Source: Treponema sp. | GTDB taxonomy: Bacteria; Spirochaetota; Spirochaetia; Treponematales; Treponemataceae | Assembly (NCBI GenBank): GCA_016293005.1 | Contig: JAEDFA010000032.1 | Span: forward strand, 1-22,501 | Reading direction: 5' to 3' | Length of the DNA stretch: 22,501 bases | In this document: positions 8,153 through 16,434 of the stretch, piece after piece | Numbering within the stretch: the stretch's first letter is position 1 | Layout of the letters: every line of letters starts with the position of its first letter | Position numbers and translations under genes: made by a program | Notes under the pieces: model-generated | The model's input: the letters and a program-made list of their open reading frames with translations, nothing else | What the model was told of the DNA's origin: nothing | Databases searched by the model: none

Positions 8153-9643
8153 TTATTCACGGTTCCAGTTGCCGCGTTCCTTGTAATAAGACCAAAGTCC
8201 ACGGTGACTGTCGTTTGCTCCTGCGTTGCTTGCAGTATAAATGAAATCCATTGCAGAATATCTTGAAGTTGTTGCGCCGTCTTTTGAAGGGTCAACTGTA
8301 AAAATCATTCTTATAATGTACGGAGAAGCCATAATCGAAGAAGTATTCGAAATAAATTCGTTTGTTTTTTCGATTGAACCGTCTTGTTTTATAAGCGCCC
8401 TGAAAACGCCGTTTCCTCTTGTTCCGAATAAAATATCGTCTTTTGAAGCGGAAGCAGAAATGATGTCGTTATTTGTGCTTAAACCGACTTCTTTAAGCTC
8501 TGAAGGTCGTTCAGCCACTTTTCCAGAGGAATCTTTTCTGCCTGTCCAGAAAGCAACGATTGTATTTATGTTTTCTGTGTCATCGGTTTCTGTTCCGTTG
8601 ACGATTTTTTTTGCAGTAAATTTTCCGTCTAAACTTTCGTAGTCATCTTTTGTGAAATAGAATGCGTTTGTTCCGCTTCCGTAGCAGATGAAAGTTCCGT
8701 CTGATTCTGGTGTTGAATTTCCGGTTGAACCGATAAACGGCAAGAAATAAACTTCGCCCTGCATTTCTACCGCTGAAACAGTTTTGCTTGAAAGTGTTTC
8801 CGGTTTTGAAGATGCCAGCGAAGAATCTTTATAAATTTCTTTTAAATATGTTGAATCTGGCTGTTTTGTGCGTTTGCTGTAATAAATTGGAGTTAATTTT
8901 GAGTCGCTTAATTCAAAAATTATACAGTCAACTTCGATTGTATTGCCATTTTCGTCAACTGCATTAAACCATTTGTCTTCGCGTCCAAGCCGCAGGAATG
9001 CACGCCTGTTTTCGATTTTTGGAGTGTTTGTGCAGAAAAGCTGAATTGTAAGGTCTGTTCCGTAATTGCTGTCTTTTCCAGTTGCAAAACAATTTTTTAA
9101 ATATTCGTTTGCGTCTGAGATAGGGCTCCATGTTCCGTCGATTTTATCCATGCTGTAAAGTTTGAATTCTGTTGGAATGTTTCGTCCGTAATCATCGTTT
9201 TTTCCCCATTTTGTTGAAAGGGCGTAAACCGTGCTTTTTGTTCCGTTGTATTCTGAAGCGGTTTTTACGATGTATTCGCCGTTAAACTGTTCGCCGTAGT
9301 AATCGTAAGAAAGCGAAGAAATTCCGCTGCCAGTTTTGAACCATTTTCCGTGGCTTTCGCCGTAAGATAAATCTTTAAACTCACCAGCTGGAGAAATTTG
9401 TTTTGCGTAAATAATTCCGTTCTGAAGAATCAAAAATTCTGCTTCTTTTTGTTCAACTGTGCCGTCATCTTTAACAGAATTATAAACGCTTCTGAACCGC
9501 GTCAAATCATTTATGTAACCTGAAATTTCTGAATCTTCGAGAGGAACTTCTTTACGAATATCGTCAAAAACTGAATCGTAACAGCCGGTAAAAAAAACGA
9601 GCGATAAAAAATTTACAGAAAGGAATTTTAATATTTTTTTCAT
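8153..9643 (-). CDS. Lipoprotein of unknown function, 496 aa
   Basis: The ATG at 9643 has AAGGAT about eight bases upstream. The signal peptide ends FFTGC, with the lipidated Cys at residue 21. The mature protein is rich in Ser, Asp, Tyr and short beta strands (for example EFLILQNGIIYAK, TVYALSTKWG, GEVYFLPFIG), which suggests a propeller or other all-beta fold. I see no catalytic motif. It sits 18 bases after a small barrel protein and 7 bases before rarA, so the three genes form one transcript. I do not recognise a named family. From memory, folD in T. pallidum also sits near small hypothetical envelope genes (TP0732-TP0734 region), so this neighbourhood may be conserved, but I cannot verify that here. 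Confidence 0.85.
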   Translation of the reverse strand: MKKILKFLSVNFLSLVFFTGCYDSVFDDIRKEVPLEDSEISGYINDLTRFRSVYNSVKDDGTVEQKEAEFLILQNGIIYAKQISPAGEFKDLSYGESHGKWFKTGSGISSLSYDYYGEQFNGEYIVKTASEYNGTKSTVYALSTKWGKNDDYGRNIPTEFKLYSMDKIDGTWSPISDANEYLKNCFATGKDSNYGTDLTIQLFCTNTPKIENRRAFLRLGREDKWFNAVDENGNTIEVDCIIFELSDSKLTPIYYSKRTKQPDSTYLKEIYKDSSLASSKPETLSSKTVSAVEMQGEVYFLPFIGSTGNSTPESDGTFICYGSGTNAFYFTKDDYESLDGKFTAKKIVNGTETDDTENINTIVAFWTGRKDSSGKVAERPSELKEVGLSTNNDIISASASKDDILFGTRGNGVFRALIKQDGSIEKTNEFISNTSSIMASPYIIRMIFTVDPSKDGATTSRYSAMDFIYTASNAGANDSHRGLWSYYKERGNWNRE

Positions 9644-9661
9644 TTGTGAAATCCTTAAAAC

Positions 9662-10267
9662 TTAGAAATGATACCTTACCGAAACAGAAGCCGTCATAAA
9701 AATTCCGTAATCGTAGTCTGACTTTCCGTCGTTTGACCATTGAGGCATATACATAATATCGGAACCGATTCCGAGTGAAAAACTTTCGTTAAAACGGTAA
9801 TAAATATTTGCTTCTGCTTTTGTAATAAATGCCGGAAACTGTTTTTTGTTGTTGCTTGTTTCTAAAGCCATTCCCACCGAAAGAATTATAGGAAATTCAA
9901 AACGCCAGATATAAGGCTGAAACATAATTCCTGCAGTAATTGGAACATAGGTGAAAATATTGCTTCCGATTGTAGGATTATAGCCTGCCATGAGTTCTGC
10001 GCCAAAACCCAGCCAGTTGTTTATAAGCCTGTAATAACCGAGTTGAGCGGCTCCACCAAGATAAAGCTGTTCATCAAAATTGAGCGGAATACTGAACATG
10101 ATTCCGAGGCGTAAAAACTGGTCGCCTTTACCGTTTGTCTGATATTTTACAACTTGTTCCTGGTTATCTGAATCTGAATTTGATTCGTCAAGAAATTGTA
10201 TATTCTGCGACCACAATGAACTGAATGATACACAAAACAAAAGTAGAATTAAAAAAATGCGTTTCAT
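9662..10267 (-). CDS. Small outer-membrane beta-barrel protein, 201 aa
   Basis: A cleavable signal peptide (MKRIFLILLLF, cut after LWS at about residue 20) is followed by an acidic spacer (about 27-40) and roughly eight amphipathic strands with alternating aromatic and small residues. The protein ends in RYHF, a terminal aromatic typical of barrels folded by BamA. The length and pattern fit an 8-stranded OmpW/OprG-like or OmpA-like barrel. A GAGG site sits four bases before the ATG. This is the first gene of the operon continuing with a lipoprotein and rarA, and is divergent from folD. It may correspond to the T. pallidum protein next to folD (recalled as TP0733); this is not verified. Function: probably a small pore or a structural barrel. 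Confidence 0.8.
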   Translation of the reverse strand: MKRIFLILLLFCVSFSSLWSQNIQFLDESNSDSDNQEQVVKYQTNGKGDQFLRLGIMFSIPLNFDEQLYLGGAAQLGYYRLINNWLGFGAELMAGYNPTIGSNIFTYVPITAGIMFQPYIWRFEFPIILSVGMALETSNNKKQFPAFITKAEANIYYRFNESFSLGIGSDIMYMPQWSNDGKSDYDYGIFMTASVSVRYHF

Positions 10268-10346
10268 AAATCCTCGCGGGAAAACTCTAAGAGCATTAAA
10301 TGTATAGAATTTTAATTTTAAACAAAGTATATTTACAGATAATTGT

Positions 10347-10375
10347 ATAATACATTTTTCTATTAAAATTTACAA
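10347..10375 (-). promoter_or_regulatory. Promoter of the barrel-lipoprotein-rarA operon
   Basis: Minus strand: TTGTAA (10375-10370), a 17-base spacer and TATTAT (10352-10347). The leader would be about 75 bases. It overlaps a plus-strand TATAAT at 10346-10351, so opposing polymerases may compete here. Confidence 0.5.
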
Positions 10376-10398
10376 TCTAAAAGTTTCTGTAATAAAAA
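10369..10398 (+). promoter_or_regulatory. Candidate folD promoter
   Basis: TTTACA (10369-10374), an 18-base spacer and TAAAAA (10393-10398), placed about 13 bases before the AGGAAGG ribosome site. An alternative -10 (perfect TATAAT at 10346-10351) lacks a good -35 at normal spacing. The choice between them is uncertain. Confidence 0.35.
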
Positions 10399-10423
10399 CA
10401 GAATTTTTCAAGGAAGGTAACAA

Positions 10424-11296
10424 ATGCCAGCAACAATTATCGACGGAAAACAAATTGCACAGGATGTCCGAAACGAAGTCAAACAAAAAGTTTCACAGTT
10501 AGCGCAAAACGGAATTGTTCCATGTCTTGCCGTAATTCTTGTAGGCGAAAACCCGGCGAGCGTTTCTTATGTTACAGGAAAACAAAAAGCGCTTGCAGAA
10601 GTCGGAATGAAAGACAAAAGCATGCACCTTCCAGAATCAACAACACAGGAAGAACTTCTTAAAATCATAAAAGAATTAAACGAAGATTCCACAGTTCACG
10701 GAATTTTAGTTCAGCTTCCGCTTCCAAAACACATAAACGAAGAAAAAATTCTTCTGGCAATCAACCCGGAAAAAGATGTAGACGGTTTTCACCCGGTAAA
10801 TGTCGGAAATCTCGTAATCGGGAAAAAAGCATTTCTTCCATGTACGCCACACGGAATTATCGTTCTTCTTCAAAAAATGAATATCGAAACTTCTGGAAAA
10901 CACGCTGTCGTAATCGGCCGTTCAAATATCGTCGGGAAACCTGTCGCAATTCTTCTTGCAAGAAAAGAAACAAACTGCACAGTTACAATCTGCCACACGG
11001 GAACTAAAAATCTTTCAGAATTCACAAAAAACGCAGACATCATAATCGCGGCAAGCGGTCATCCAAACACAGTAACAGCCGATATGGTAAAAGAAGGCGC
11101 TGTCGTAATCGATGTAGGCGTAAACCGAATTCCAGATTCATCAAAAAAATCAGGATTCCGTCTTACAGGCGATGTAGATTTTGATTCAATAAAAGAAAAA
11201 GCATCGTTTATTACACCAGTTCCAGGCGGAGTTGGGCCTATGACAATCGCAATGCTCATGAAAAACACGCTTGAAGCCGCTGAAAACAGGATTTAA
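10424..11296 (+). CDS. folD: FolD: methylene-THF dehydrogenase / methenyl-THF cyclohydrolase
   Basis: FolD interconverts 5,10-methylene-, methenyl- and 10-formyl-tetrahydrofolate with NADP. It is a cytosolic dimer that supplies one-carbon units for purines and formyl-Met. The usual 290-residue length is complete. Visible signatures: SYVTGK with catalytic Tyr49 and Lys53; VQLPLPKH (96-103); Asp120 in DVDGFHPVNVG; the nucleotide site GRSNIVGKP (165-173); and the C-terminal PVPGGVGPMT. The ATG has AGGAAGG seven to thirteen bases upstream. The stop is followed after a single base by the folE2 ATG, so the two folate genes are translationally coupled. Confidence 0.97.
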   Translation: MPATIIDGKQIAQDVRNEVKQKVSQLAQNGIVPCLAVILVGENPASVSYVTGKQKALAEVGMKDKSMHLPESTTQEELLKIIKELNEDSTVHGILVQLPLPKHINEEKILLAINPEKDVDGFHPVNVGNLVIGKKAFLPCTPHGIIVLLQKMNIETSGKHAVVIGRSNIVGKPVAILLARKETNCTVTICHTGTKNLSEFTKNADIIIAASGHPNTVTADMVKEGAVVIDVGVNRIPDSSKKSGFRLTGDVDFDSIKEKASFITPVPGGVGPMTIAMLMKNTLEAAENRI

Positions 11297-11297
11297 C

Positions 11298-12086
11298 ATG
11301 AGAGACATTCAGAATGAACACGACAGTCGCGAAATTCCTCTTCAAAAAGTCGGTGTACGCGGCGTAAAATATCCGGTCACTGTTTTAGACAAAACTAAAA
11401 AATTTCAGACTACGACGGCAACTGTAGATTTATATGTAAACCTTCCTCACAATTTTAAAGGCACGCACATGAGCCGGTTCATTCAGGTTTTTCACAAATA
11501 CCACACCGACATTTCCATGAACAATTTTCTTGATATGCTCGAAGAAATCAGGAAAATTCTCGATGCGCAAAAATCTTATGGCTGCATAACTTTCCCATTC
11601 TTTATAGAAAAAAACGCGCCTGTTTCAGGTTCTCCGGGGATAATGGAATACAAAGCCAATTACGAAGCTGAAGTAAGCGAAGACGGAACTAAAAAATTCT
11701 TCATCGGAATCGAAGTTCCTGTTACGACTTTGTGTCCGTGCTCAAAAGCAATCAGCGAAAACGGTGCGCACAACCAGAGAGGCTTAGTCCGCGTGAAAAT
11801 TCTTTATTCAGATTTTTTCTGGATTGAAGATATAATTTCAGGAATCGAAAAATGCGCTTCAAGTCAGCTTTATTCTGTTTTAAAAAGAATGGACGAAAAA
11901 TTTGTCACTGAACAAGCCTACGAAAATCCGCGTTTTGTTGAAGATGTCGCAAGAGAAGTTTTCCTTTTCTTAAAAAATTTCCCTGTCAAAAATAAATTTA
12001 AATGGTTCAGCGTAGAATGTGAAAACGAAGAATCAATTCACTTTCACAACGCATACGCCTACACAGAATTCAACGAAGGCATATAA
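11298..12086 (+). CDS. folE2: FolE2: GTP cyclohydrolase I, type IB
   Basis: FolE2 converts GTP to 7,8-dihydroneopterin triphosphate, the first step of folate (and in some bacteria queuosine) synthesis. It belongs to the COG1469/MptA-like family, which is unrelated in sequence to FolE and can use metals other than zinc. The 262-residue length is normal. Signatures: the PVTTLCPCSKAIS block (141-153) with the conserved catalytic-type cysteine, and GAHNQRG (156-162). I start it at ATG 11298, one base after the folD stop, because conservation begins there and AGGAT lies just upstream. The frame opens earlier, but that part only overlaps folD. In several bacteria folE2 replaces folE under zinc limitation; no Zur-like site was seen here, as the gene is simply coupled to folD. 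Confidence 0.95.
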   Translation: MRDIQNEHDSREIPLQKVGVRGVKYPVTVLDKTKKFQTTTATVDLYVNLPHNFKGTHMSRFIQVFHKYHTDISMNNFLDMLEEIRKILDAQKSYGCITFPFFIEKNAPVSGSPGIMEYKANYEAEVSEDGTKKFFIGIEVPVTTLCPCSKAISENGAHNQRGLVRVKILYSDFFWIEDIISGIEKCASSQLYSVLKRMDEKFVTEQAYENPRFVEDVAREVFLFLKNFPVKNKFKWFSVECENEESIHFHNAYAYTEFNEGI

Positions 12087-12119
12087 AAATATACTCTTTT
12101 CTACAGTTTCAATTTCTAC

Positions 12120-12125
12120 TATAAT
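12120..12125 (+). promoter_or_regulatory. -10 element placed for leaderless miaB transcription
   Basis: A perfect TATAAT ends seven bases before the A of the miaB ATG (12133), where transcription would be expected to start. No ribosome site is present in the 46 bases between folE2 and miaB. The -35 region is weak (TTTCTA or TCTACA). Confidence 0.5.
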
Positions 12126-12132
12126 TATATCG

Positions 12133-13521
12133 ATGAAAACTTACTTTTTTGAAACTTATGGCTGTGAAATGAACATTGCTGAAAGCGCTTCAGTAGAACA
12201 ACTTTTCATTTCCCGTGGCTGGAAAAAAGCAGAAAACGCTCAGGTTGCAGATGTCTGCGTTATAAACACTTGTTCAATCAGAAAAACGGCAGAAGACAGA
12301 ATTTTAGGGCGACTCGGCTGGTTTTCAGGGCTCAAAAAAATCCGGGAATGTAAGCCAGATGCAAAAGCAAAATTCATGGACGACGCCGTAAATCTTGTAA
12401 AAGACGGTCCAAAACCTTTAACAATAATTTTTATGGGCTGCATGGCTGAACGGCTTTTAAATTCTGTAAAAAAAGACTGGCCTTGCATCGATTATGTCGT
12501 TGGAACATTCGCAAAACACCACTTCGGTGAAATAATCGACGCAATCGAAGAAAACCGTCCCGCATTTCAGCCGGATGACACGGAAGAATATAAATTTGCA
12601 AAAACATCTTACGAACAGGGCAACTACGAAGCGTTTGTTCCGATTATGCACGGCTGCAACAATTTCTGCACTTACTGCATAGTTCCTTACCTTCGCGGTC
12701 GTGAAATCAGCAGAAACGCCGACGAAATTCTTCAGGAACTCGATGTATTAAATTCTTACGGTGTAAAAGATGTTACGCTTTTAGGGCAAAATGTAAATTC
12801 TTACCACGGAAAAGATTCTTCCGGGAATGAATTAAATTTCGCGATGCTCCTTCAAAAAATTGCTGACCATTTAAAAGAAACAAATTCAAAAATCGGCTGG
12901 ATTCGGTTTATGTCAAGCCATCCAAAAGATTTTACTGACGATGTAATTTCCGTTATCGCAAAAGAAGAAGTTCTCTGCAAACATATTCACCTTCCTGTTC
13001 AAAACGGTTCCACAAAAATTTTAAAAGCCATGAACAGGCGTTACACTCGGGAGCAGTATCTTGAACTTGCAAAAAAAATTAAAACGCAAATTCCAGATGT
13101 TTCCCTTACAACAGACATAATGATGGGCTTTCCGGGCGAAACAGAAGACGATGTAGAAGAAACTTTAAATTTAATGAAAGAAATCCGCTACGAATCTGCA
13201 ATGATGTATTACTACAATCCGCGCGAAGGAACTCCAGCGGCAAAACTAGAACAGATTCCAGAAGAAATTCGAAAAAGCCGCCTTCAGAAAGTCATCGATT
13301 TGCAAATGATTCACACTGAAGAAGAAATGAAAAAACAAATCGGCCGAACTCAGAAAGTGCTCGTTGAAAGTATTTCCAGAGACAGCCCGGAAGAACTTTT
13401 AGGCAAAACTTCCCGAAACGAAAAAGTTTCATTTAAAGCCGAAAAATCTTTAATCGGGAAGTTTGTACAAGTTGAAATTCTTTCGCTGAACGGTCATACT
13501 TTTAAAGGTAAAATTATCTAA
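12133..13521 (+). CDS. miaB: MiaB: tRNA-2-methylthio-N6-isopentenyladenosine synthase
   Basis: MiaB adds a methylthio group to i6A37 of tRNAs reading UNN codons, using two [4Fe-4S] clusters and S-adenosylmethionine. The N-terminal cluster cysteines are Cys11 (TYGCEMN), Cys47 (NTCSIR) and Cys103 (MGCMAER). The radical-SAM CxxxCxxC is Cys175, Cys179 and Cys182 (HGCNNFCTYC). A TRAM domain closes the protein (about 400-462). The 462-residue length is slightly long because of an extra segment around residues 77-96 before the third cysteine. The start at 12133 fits the family, where the first cysteine lies about 10 residues in. The open frame reaches back to 12019 without an alternative start that has a ribosome site. 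The start itself has no Shine-Dalgarno sequence. Confidence 0.97.
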   Translation: MKTYFFETYGCEMNIAESASVEQLFISRGWKKAENAQVADVCVINTCSIRKTAEDRILGRLGWFSGLKKIRECKPDAKAKFMDDAVNLVKDGPKPLTIIFMGCMAERLLNSVKKDWPCIDYVVGTFAKHHFGEIIDAIEENRPAFQPDDTEEYKFAKTSYEQGNYEAFVPIMHGCNNFCTYCIVPYLRGREISRNADEILQELDVLNSYGVKDVTLLGQNVNSYHGKDSSGNELNFAMLLQKIADHLKETNSKIGWIRFMSSHPKDFTDDVISVIAKEEVLCKHIHLPVQNGSTKILKAMNRRYTREQYLELAKKIKTQIPDVSLTTDIMMGFPGETEDDVEETLNLMKEIRYESAMMYYYNPREGTPAAKLEQIPEEIRKSRLQKVIDLQMIHTEEEMKKQIGRTQKVLVESISRDSPEELLGKTSRNEKVSFKAEKSLIGKFVQVEILSLNGHTFKGKII

Positions 13522-13537
13522 AAAATTCGGAGTATAT

Positions 13538-13918
13538 ATGATTGTAAAATTAATTATTGGAATCGTTCTTTTGGTTTTTACAGTTTTCTTTGTAGGATTC
13601 AACCTCGACAACAGATGCGATGTAAACCTTCTGTTTTATACTTTCAAAAATCTTCCTGTTTTCTACACAATTTTAATTTCGTTTGTACTCGGTGTTTTTG
13701 TAACAATTCCGGCATTTTTATTAAGTTTAAAAAAAGATAAAAAAAACAAAACGCAAAAGCCATTGTCTTTTTCTAAAAACTCAAAAAAATCTGCAGAAAC
13801 TCCAAAAAAAGCTGAACAAAAACCGTCAGAAGAACAAAAAACTCCTTCAGATTCTGCTCCAAAAGATTCAGTTCCAAAAGAAGATTCTGCGCAAAACGAT
13901 ACTCCACAAGAATCCTAG
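13538..13918 (+). CDS. LapA-like (DUF1049) two-helix membrane protein
   Basis: The protein has 126 residues with two transmembrane helices (about 3-21 and 42-65) joined by a short extracytoplasmic turn (GFNLDNRCDVNLLFYTF). That is the layout of the LapA/DUF1049 family. A cytoplasmic tail (about 67-126) rich in Lys, Ser, Pro and Glu follows and looks disordered. GGAG lies five bases before the ATG. In E. coli, LapA pairs with the TPR protein LapB to control LPS synthesis. Here a TPR-like exported protein and the lpt genes come next, which echoes that link but does not prove it. The tail sequence is low-complexity and uninformative. Confidence 0.75.
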   Translation: MIVKLIIGIVLLVFTVFFVGFNLDNRCDVNLLFYTFKNLPVFYTILISFVLGVFVTIPAFLLSLKKDKKNKTQKPLSFSKNSKKSAETPKKAEQKPSEEQKTPSDSAPKDSVPKEDSAQNDTPQES

Positions 13919-13941
13919 CGCAGGTTCAGGCGAGGTTATAA

Positions 13942-14997
13942 ATGAAAAAAGCATTTTCAATTTTTTTCCTGACAATCACAGTTTTTTTTCTGAATTTTCA
14001 AATTTTTTCACAGGAAAAAACGGCAAGACAAATCGCAGACGAATCAATTTCAAAAGGCTCTCCTGAAAACGCCATCAATTTTCTCATTCAGGAAATTTCA
14101 AAAATTGAAAATCCGTCCAGCAAACGCTCGCTTTACGCTTTTTTAGCATCAATTCAGGAATCGCTTTCAAAATATTCAGACGCATCAAAAACTTTTGCAA
14201 AAGCGTGTGCCATCGGTGGAGGAAACGCCGACGGTTTTCCAAAAAAAACTAATGAAGAACTCGTTTTAGATGCCGTAAGATGCGCTTTATGTGCAGGTGA
14301 TTGGGAAACTGCAAATTCTTATCTGAATTCTTCTGTGCGGAACTCAAAAAATCCTGAAATTCTTGCAAAAATCAAACTTTACGAACAATGGTCCGTTTTG
14401 TGTAAAGCAGAAACTCCAGAAGACCTCGACGAACCGATTGCAATGCTCGACGCCTACAAAAATCTTGATTCCATGAAATCCGTAAAGCCATCAATTCTTC
14501 TTACGCTCTGGCACTTAACGGGAAACGCAGAATATTCTTCCGCGCTCAAAAAAGAATTTCCATCTTCAATAGAAACAGAAATCGTAAATGGAAAAGCATC
14601 ATTGCTTCCATCTCCGTTCTGGTATTTTACACCGCGAAAAAATTTACAGATTGCTTCAGAAAAAACAGAAACAAACGAATCACTTCCTTCCGCAGAAACA
14701 AAAACTGAATCGGCGCAAATTTCAAAAAACGATTCACTTTCAAAAGAAAAAACTGTTCCACAAGCCGAAGAAACTTCTGATTCAGTAAAACTTCAACTCG
14801 GACTTTTCCGCGAAAAAACAAACGCACAAAAATTCTGTGATTCTGTAACGCAAAAAGGATTCAAGCCTTTCATTATAGAAGAAAAACGTTCTTCAGGAAT
14901 AATTTACTACGCTGTCTTAATCGAACAAAACGGCGATGAAGAACTTTCCTTAAAATTAAAAACTGCGGGTTTTGAAAATTATCGCTATTCGGAATAA
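13942..14997 (+). CDS. Exported TPR-like protein with C-terminal SPOR domain
   Basis: A signal peptide (MKKAFSIFFL, cut near IFS at about residue 23) is followed by a helical repeat region (about 30-215) with TPR/Sel1-like spacing, e.g. AINFLIQEISK and ALCAGDWETANSYLNS. A Ser/Glu/Lys-rich linker (about 237-280) and a SPOR domain (about 281-351, KLQLGLFREKTNAQKF then YYAVLI) complete it. SPOR domains bind denuded glycan strands of peptidoglycan, so this protein probably acts in the periplasm at the wall. GAGG precedes the ATG by six bases. The stop is one base from the lptC start, so the gene is coupled to the lipid-transport genes. Confidence 0.8.
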   Translation: MKKAFSIFFLTITVFFLNFQIFSQEKTARQIADESISKGSPENAINFLIQEISKIENPSSKRSLYAFLASIQESLSKYSDASKTFAKACAIGGGNADGFPKKTNEELVLDAVRCALCAGDWETANSYLNSSVRNSKNPEILAKIKLYEQWSVLCKAETPEDLDEPIAMLDAYKNLDSMKSVKPSILLTLWHLTGNAEYSSALKKEFPSSIETEIVNGKASLLPSPFWYFTPRKNLQIASEKTETNESLPSAETKTESAQISKNDSLSKEKTVPQAEETSDSVKLQLGLFREKTNAQKFCDSVTQKGFKPFIIEEKRSSGIIYYAVLIEQNGDEELSLKLKTAGFENYRYSE

Positions 14998-14998
14998 A

Positions 14999-15580
14999 AT
15001 GAAAAAAATTCTTGTGCTTCTTGTAATTTCAATTTCTCTTTTCTCGTGCACGCTCAAATACGGCGAAGACATTGCAAACGAAAGCGTTCTCCCGGAATTC
15101 ATTTTTGAAAATTCAACTTTTACGCGCTACGAAGACAATGTGAAAACAATAAATCTAAACGCAGAACGCCTTGAACAATACAAAAGCGGAAAATCCATGT
15201 ACGCAAAAAATGTTTTGTTCAATATTTTCGACACTGACGGAAACCTGGAAACTTCCGGAAAATGCGGACTTATGGGCGCGGACACAAAAACTGAAAAATA
15301 TCTTCTTTTTGAAAACATCGAAATCAACCAGAAAAAAGACGACATTTCAATTTCCGCGCAGGCGTTAAAATGGGATGGAAAGACAGAACAGTTAACGAGC
15401 GGACTTAACGATGTTGTTTCAATCACAAAAAAAGGAACGCAAATTCGCGGTTCGGGATTTTCTGCAAGCGGTGTTTCAAGAAATTTTGTTTTTACAGGCT
15501 ATGTTTCAGGCTCAATCGATACAAATGAAGATGAATCCACGGAATCTTCACAAACAGACGGAGAAATTTCAGATGAATAA
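14999..15580 (+). CDS. lptC: LptC-like lipoprotein of the lipid export bridge
   Basis: Start chosen at ATG 14999, one base after the upstream stop; a few extra upstream codons in frame would remove the signal from the N-terminus. The product has 193 residues, with lipobox LFSC (Cys17) in place of the transmembrane anchor of E. coli LptC. The core (about 35-170) has the beta-jellyroll-like pattern of LptC: FENSTFTRYED, SAQALKWDGKTEQLTSG, GSGFSASG. The last 20 residues are acidic. In Gram-negative bacteria LptC links LptB2FG to the LptA bridge. The stop overlaps the lptA start by eight bases (ATGAATAA). The order lptC-lptA-lptB strongly supports the call. Confidence 0.88.
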   Translation: MKKILVLLVISISLFSCTLKYGEDIANESVLPEFIFENSTFTRYEDNVKTINLNAERLEQYKSGKSMYAKNVLFNIFDTDGNLETSGKCGLMGADTKTEKYLLFENIEINQKKDDISISAQALKWDGKTEQLTSGLNDVVSITKKGTQIRGSGFSASGVSRNFVFTGYVSGSIDTNEDESTESSQTDGEISDE

Positions 15581-16421
15581 AAAAATTCTTCTTTTACAAA
15601 TATTGCTTGTGCTGAATTTTCTCACTTTTGGCGAAATCATAACTTTTTCCGCTGGAAACATGAAAGGCACAATCGGAAGTTCTTCAGACACAACAGAACT
15701 TTCAGAAAACGCCTACATTCTCACAGAATCAATGGAAATTTCTGCAGATTCAATAAAAATGTCTGGGGAAAATTTCCGATACATCGAGGCAACTGGTTCA
15801 ATTAAAGGCAAAAACATCGAATCAAAAATGGAATTCACCTGCGAAAGCCTCAAATACGACCGCGAAACTAAAATCGCAGAATTAAAAAACAATGTTACGC
15901 TAACTGACACAGAAAACGATGTTCAGGCAAAGGCTCAAGTCATCGAATACAATCAGGAAACCGAAACTGCCGTCATGCAAATCAACATCGAATTAAAACA
16001 GAAAGAAAATATCTGTTCAGGAGCATACGCAGTCTACCGCAAAAACGAACAGCTCCTCGATTTAAGCGGAAATGCACAAATTAAACAAAAATCAGACACT
16101 TTCCGGGCACAGCAAATTACGCTGAACATGGATTCTCAGGAAATTATCCTCGACGGAAAAGTAAAAGGCTCTGTCACCGACAACAAAACTTCTGAAAACC
16201 AAGAGGAACAAAAAAATAATGAAGAATCTGATGAAAATTCAGAAAAACTTCAAAATTCTGAATCACAGGAAACTCAAAACGGCGAAAACATTCAAACTGA
16301 ACTTCAAGAAGAACAAAATTCAGAATCAGATAAATTAACAGAATCCGAAAACAACGCAGAAAATTCTTCAAGCCCAGAAAACACAGATTCTTTAGAACTT
16401 ACAAAAAATCAGAAAGAATAA
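15573..16421 (+). CDS. lptA: LptA/OstA-like periplasmic bridge protein with acidic tail
   Basis: Start at ATG 15573, overlapping lptC by eight bases, with GGAG nine bases upstream. The signal peptide (about 1-27) is followed by an OstA/LptA beta-jellyroll repeat domain (about 50-200): SMEISADSIKMSG, SLKYDRETKIAELKNNV, AQVIEYNQETETAVM, ITLNMDSQEIILDG. E. coli LptA ends about there (185 residues). This protein continues with an 80-residue tail (202-282) made almost only of Glu, Asn, Gln, Ser, Thr and Lys, probably disordered. LptA filaments carry lipid across the periplasm to the outer-membrane LptD; lptD, lptF and lptG are not in this window. Confidence 0.88.
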   Translation: MNKKILLLQILLVLNFLTFGEIITFSAGNMKGTIGSSSDTTELSENAYILTESMEISADSIKMSGENFRYIEATGSIKGKNIESKMEFTCESLKYDRETKIAELKNNVTLTDTENDVQAKAQVIEYNQETETAVMQINIELKQKENICSGAYAVYRKNEQLLDLSGNAQIKQKSDTFRAQQITLNMDSQEIILDGKVKGSVTDNKTSENQEEQKNNEESDENSEKLQNSESQETQNGENIQTELQEEQNSESDKLTESENNAENSSSPENTDSLELTKNQKE

Positions 16422-16434
16422 AAGGAATAAAAAA

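Noticed and set aside
8241..8642. Plus-strand frame of 133 codons opposite the 496-residue lipoprotein
   Set aside because: No ribosome site or promoter, and the minus-strand gene has a signal peptide, lipobox and operon spacing.
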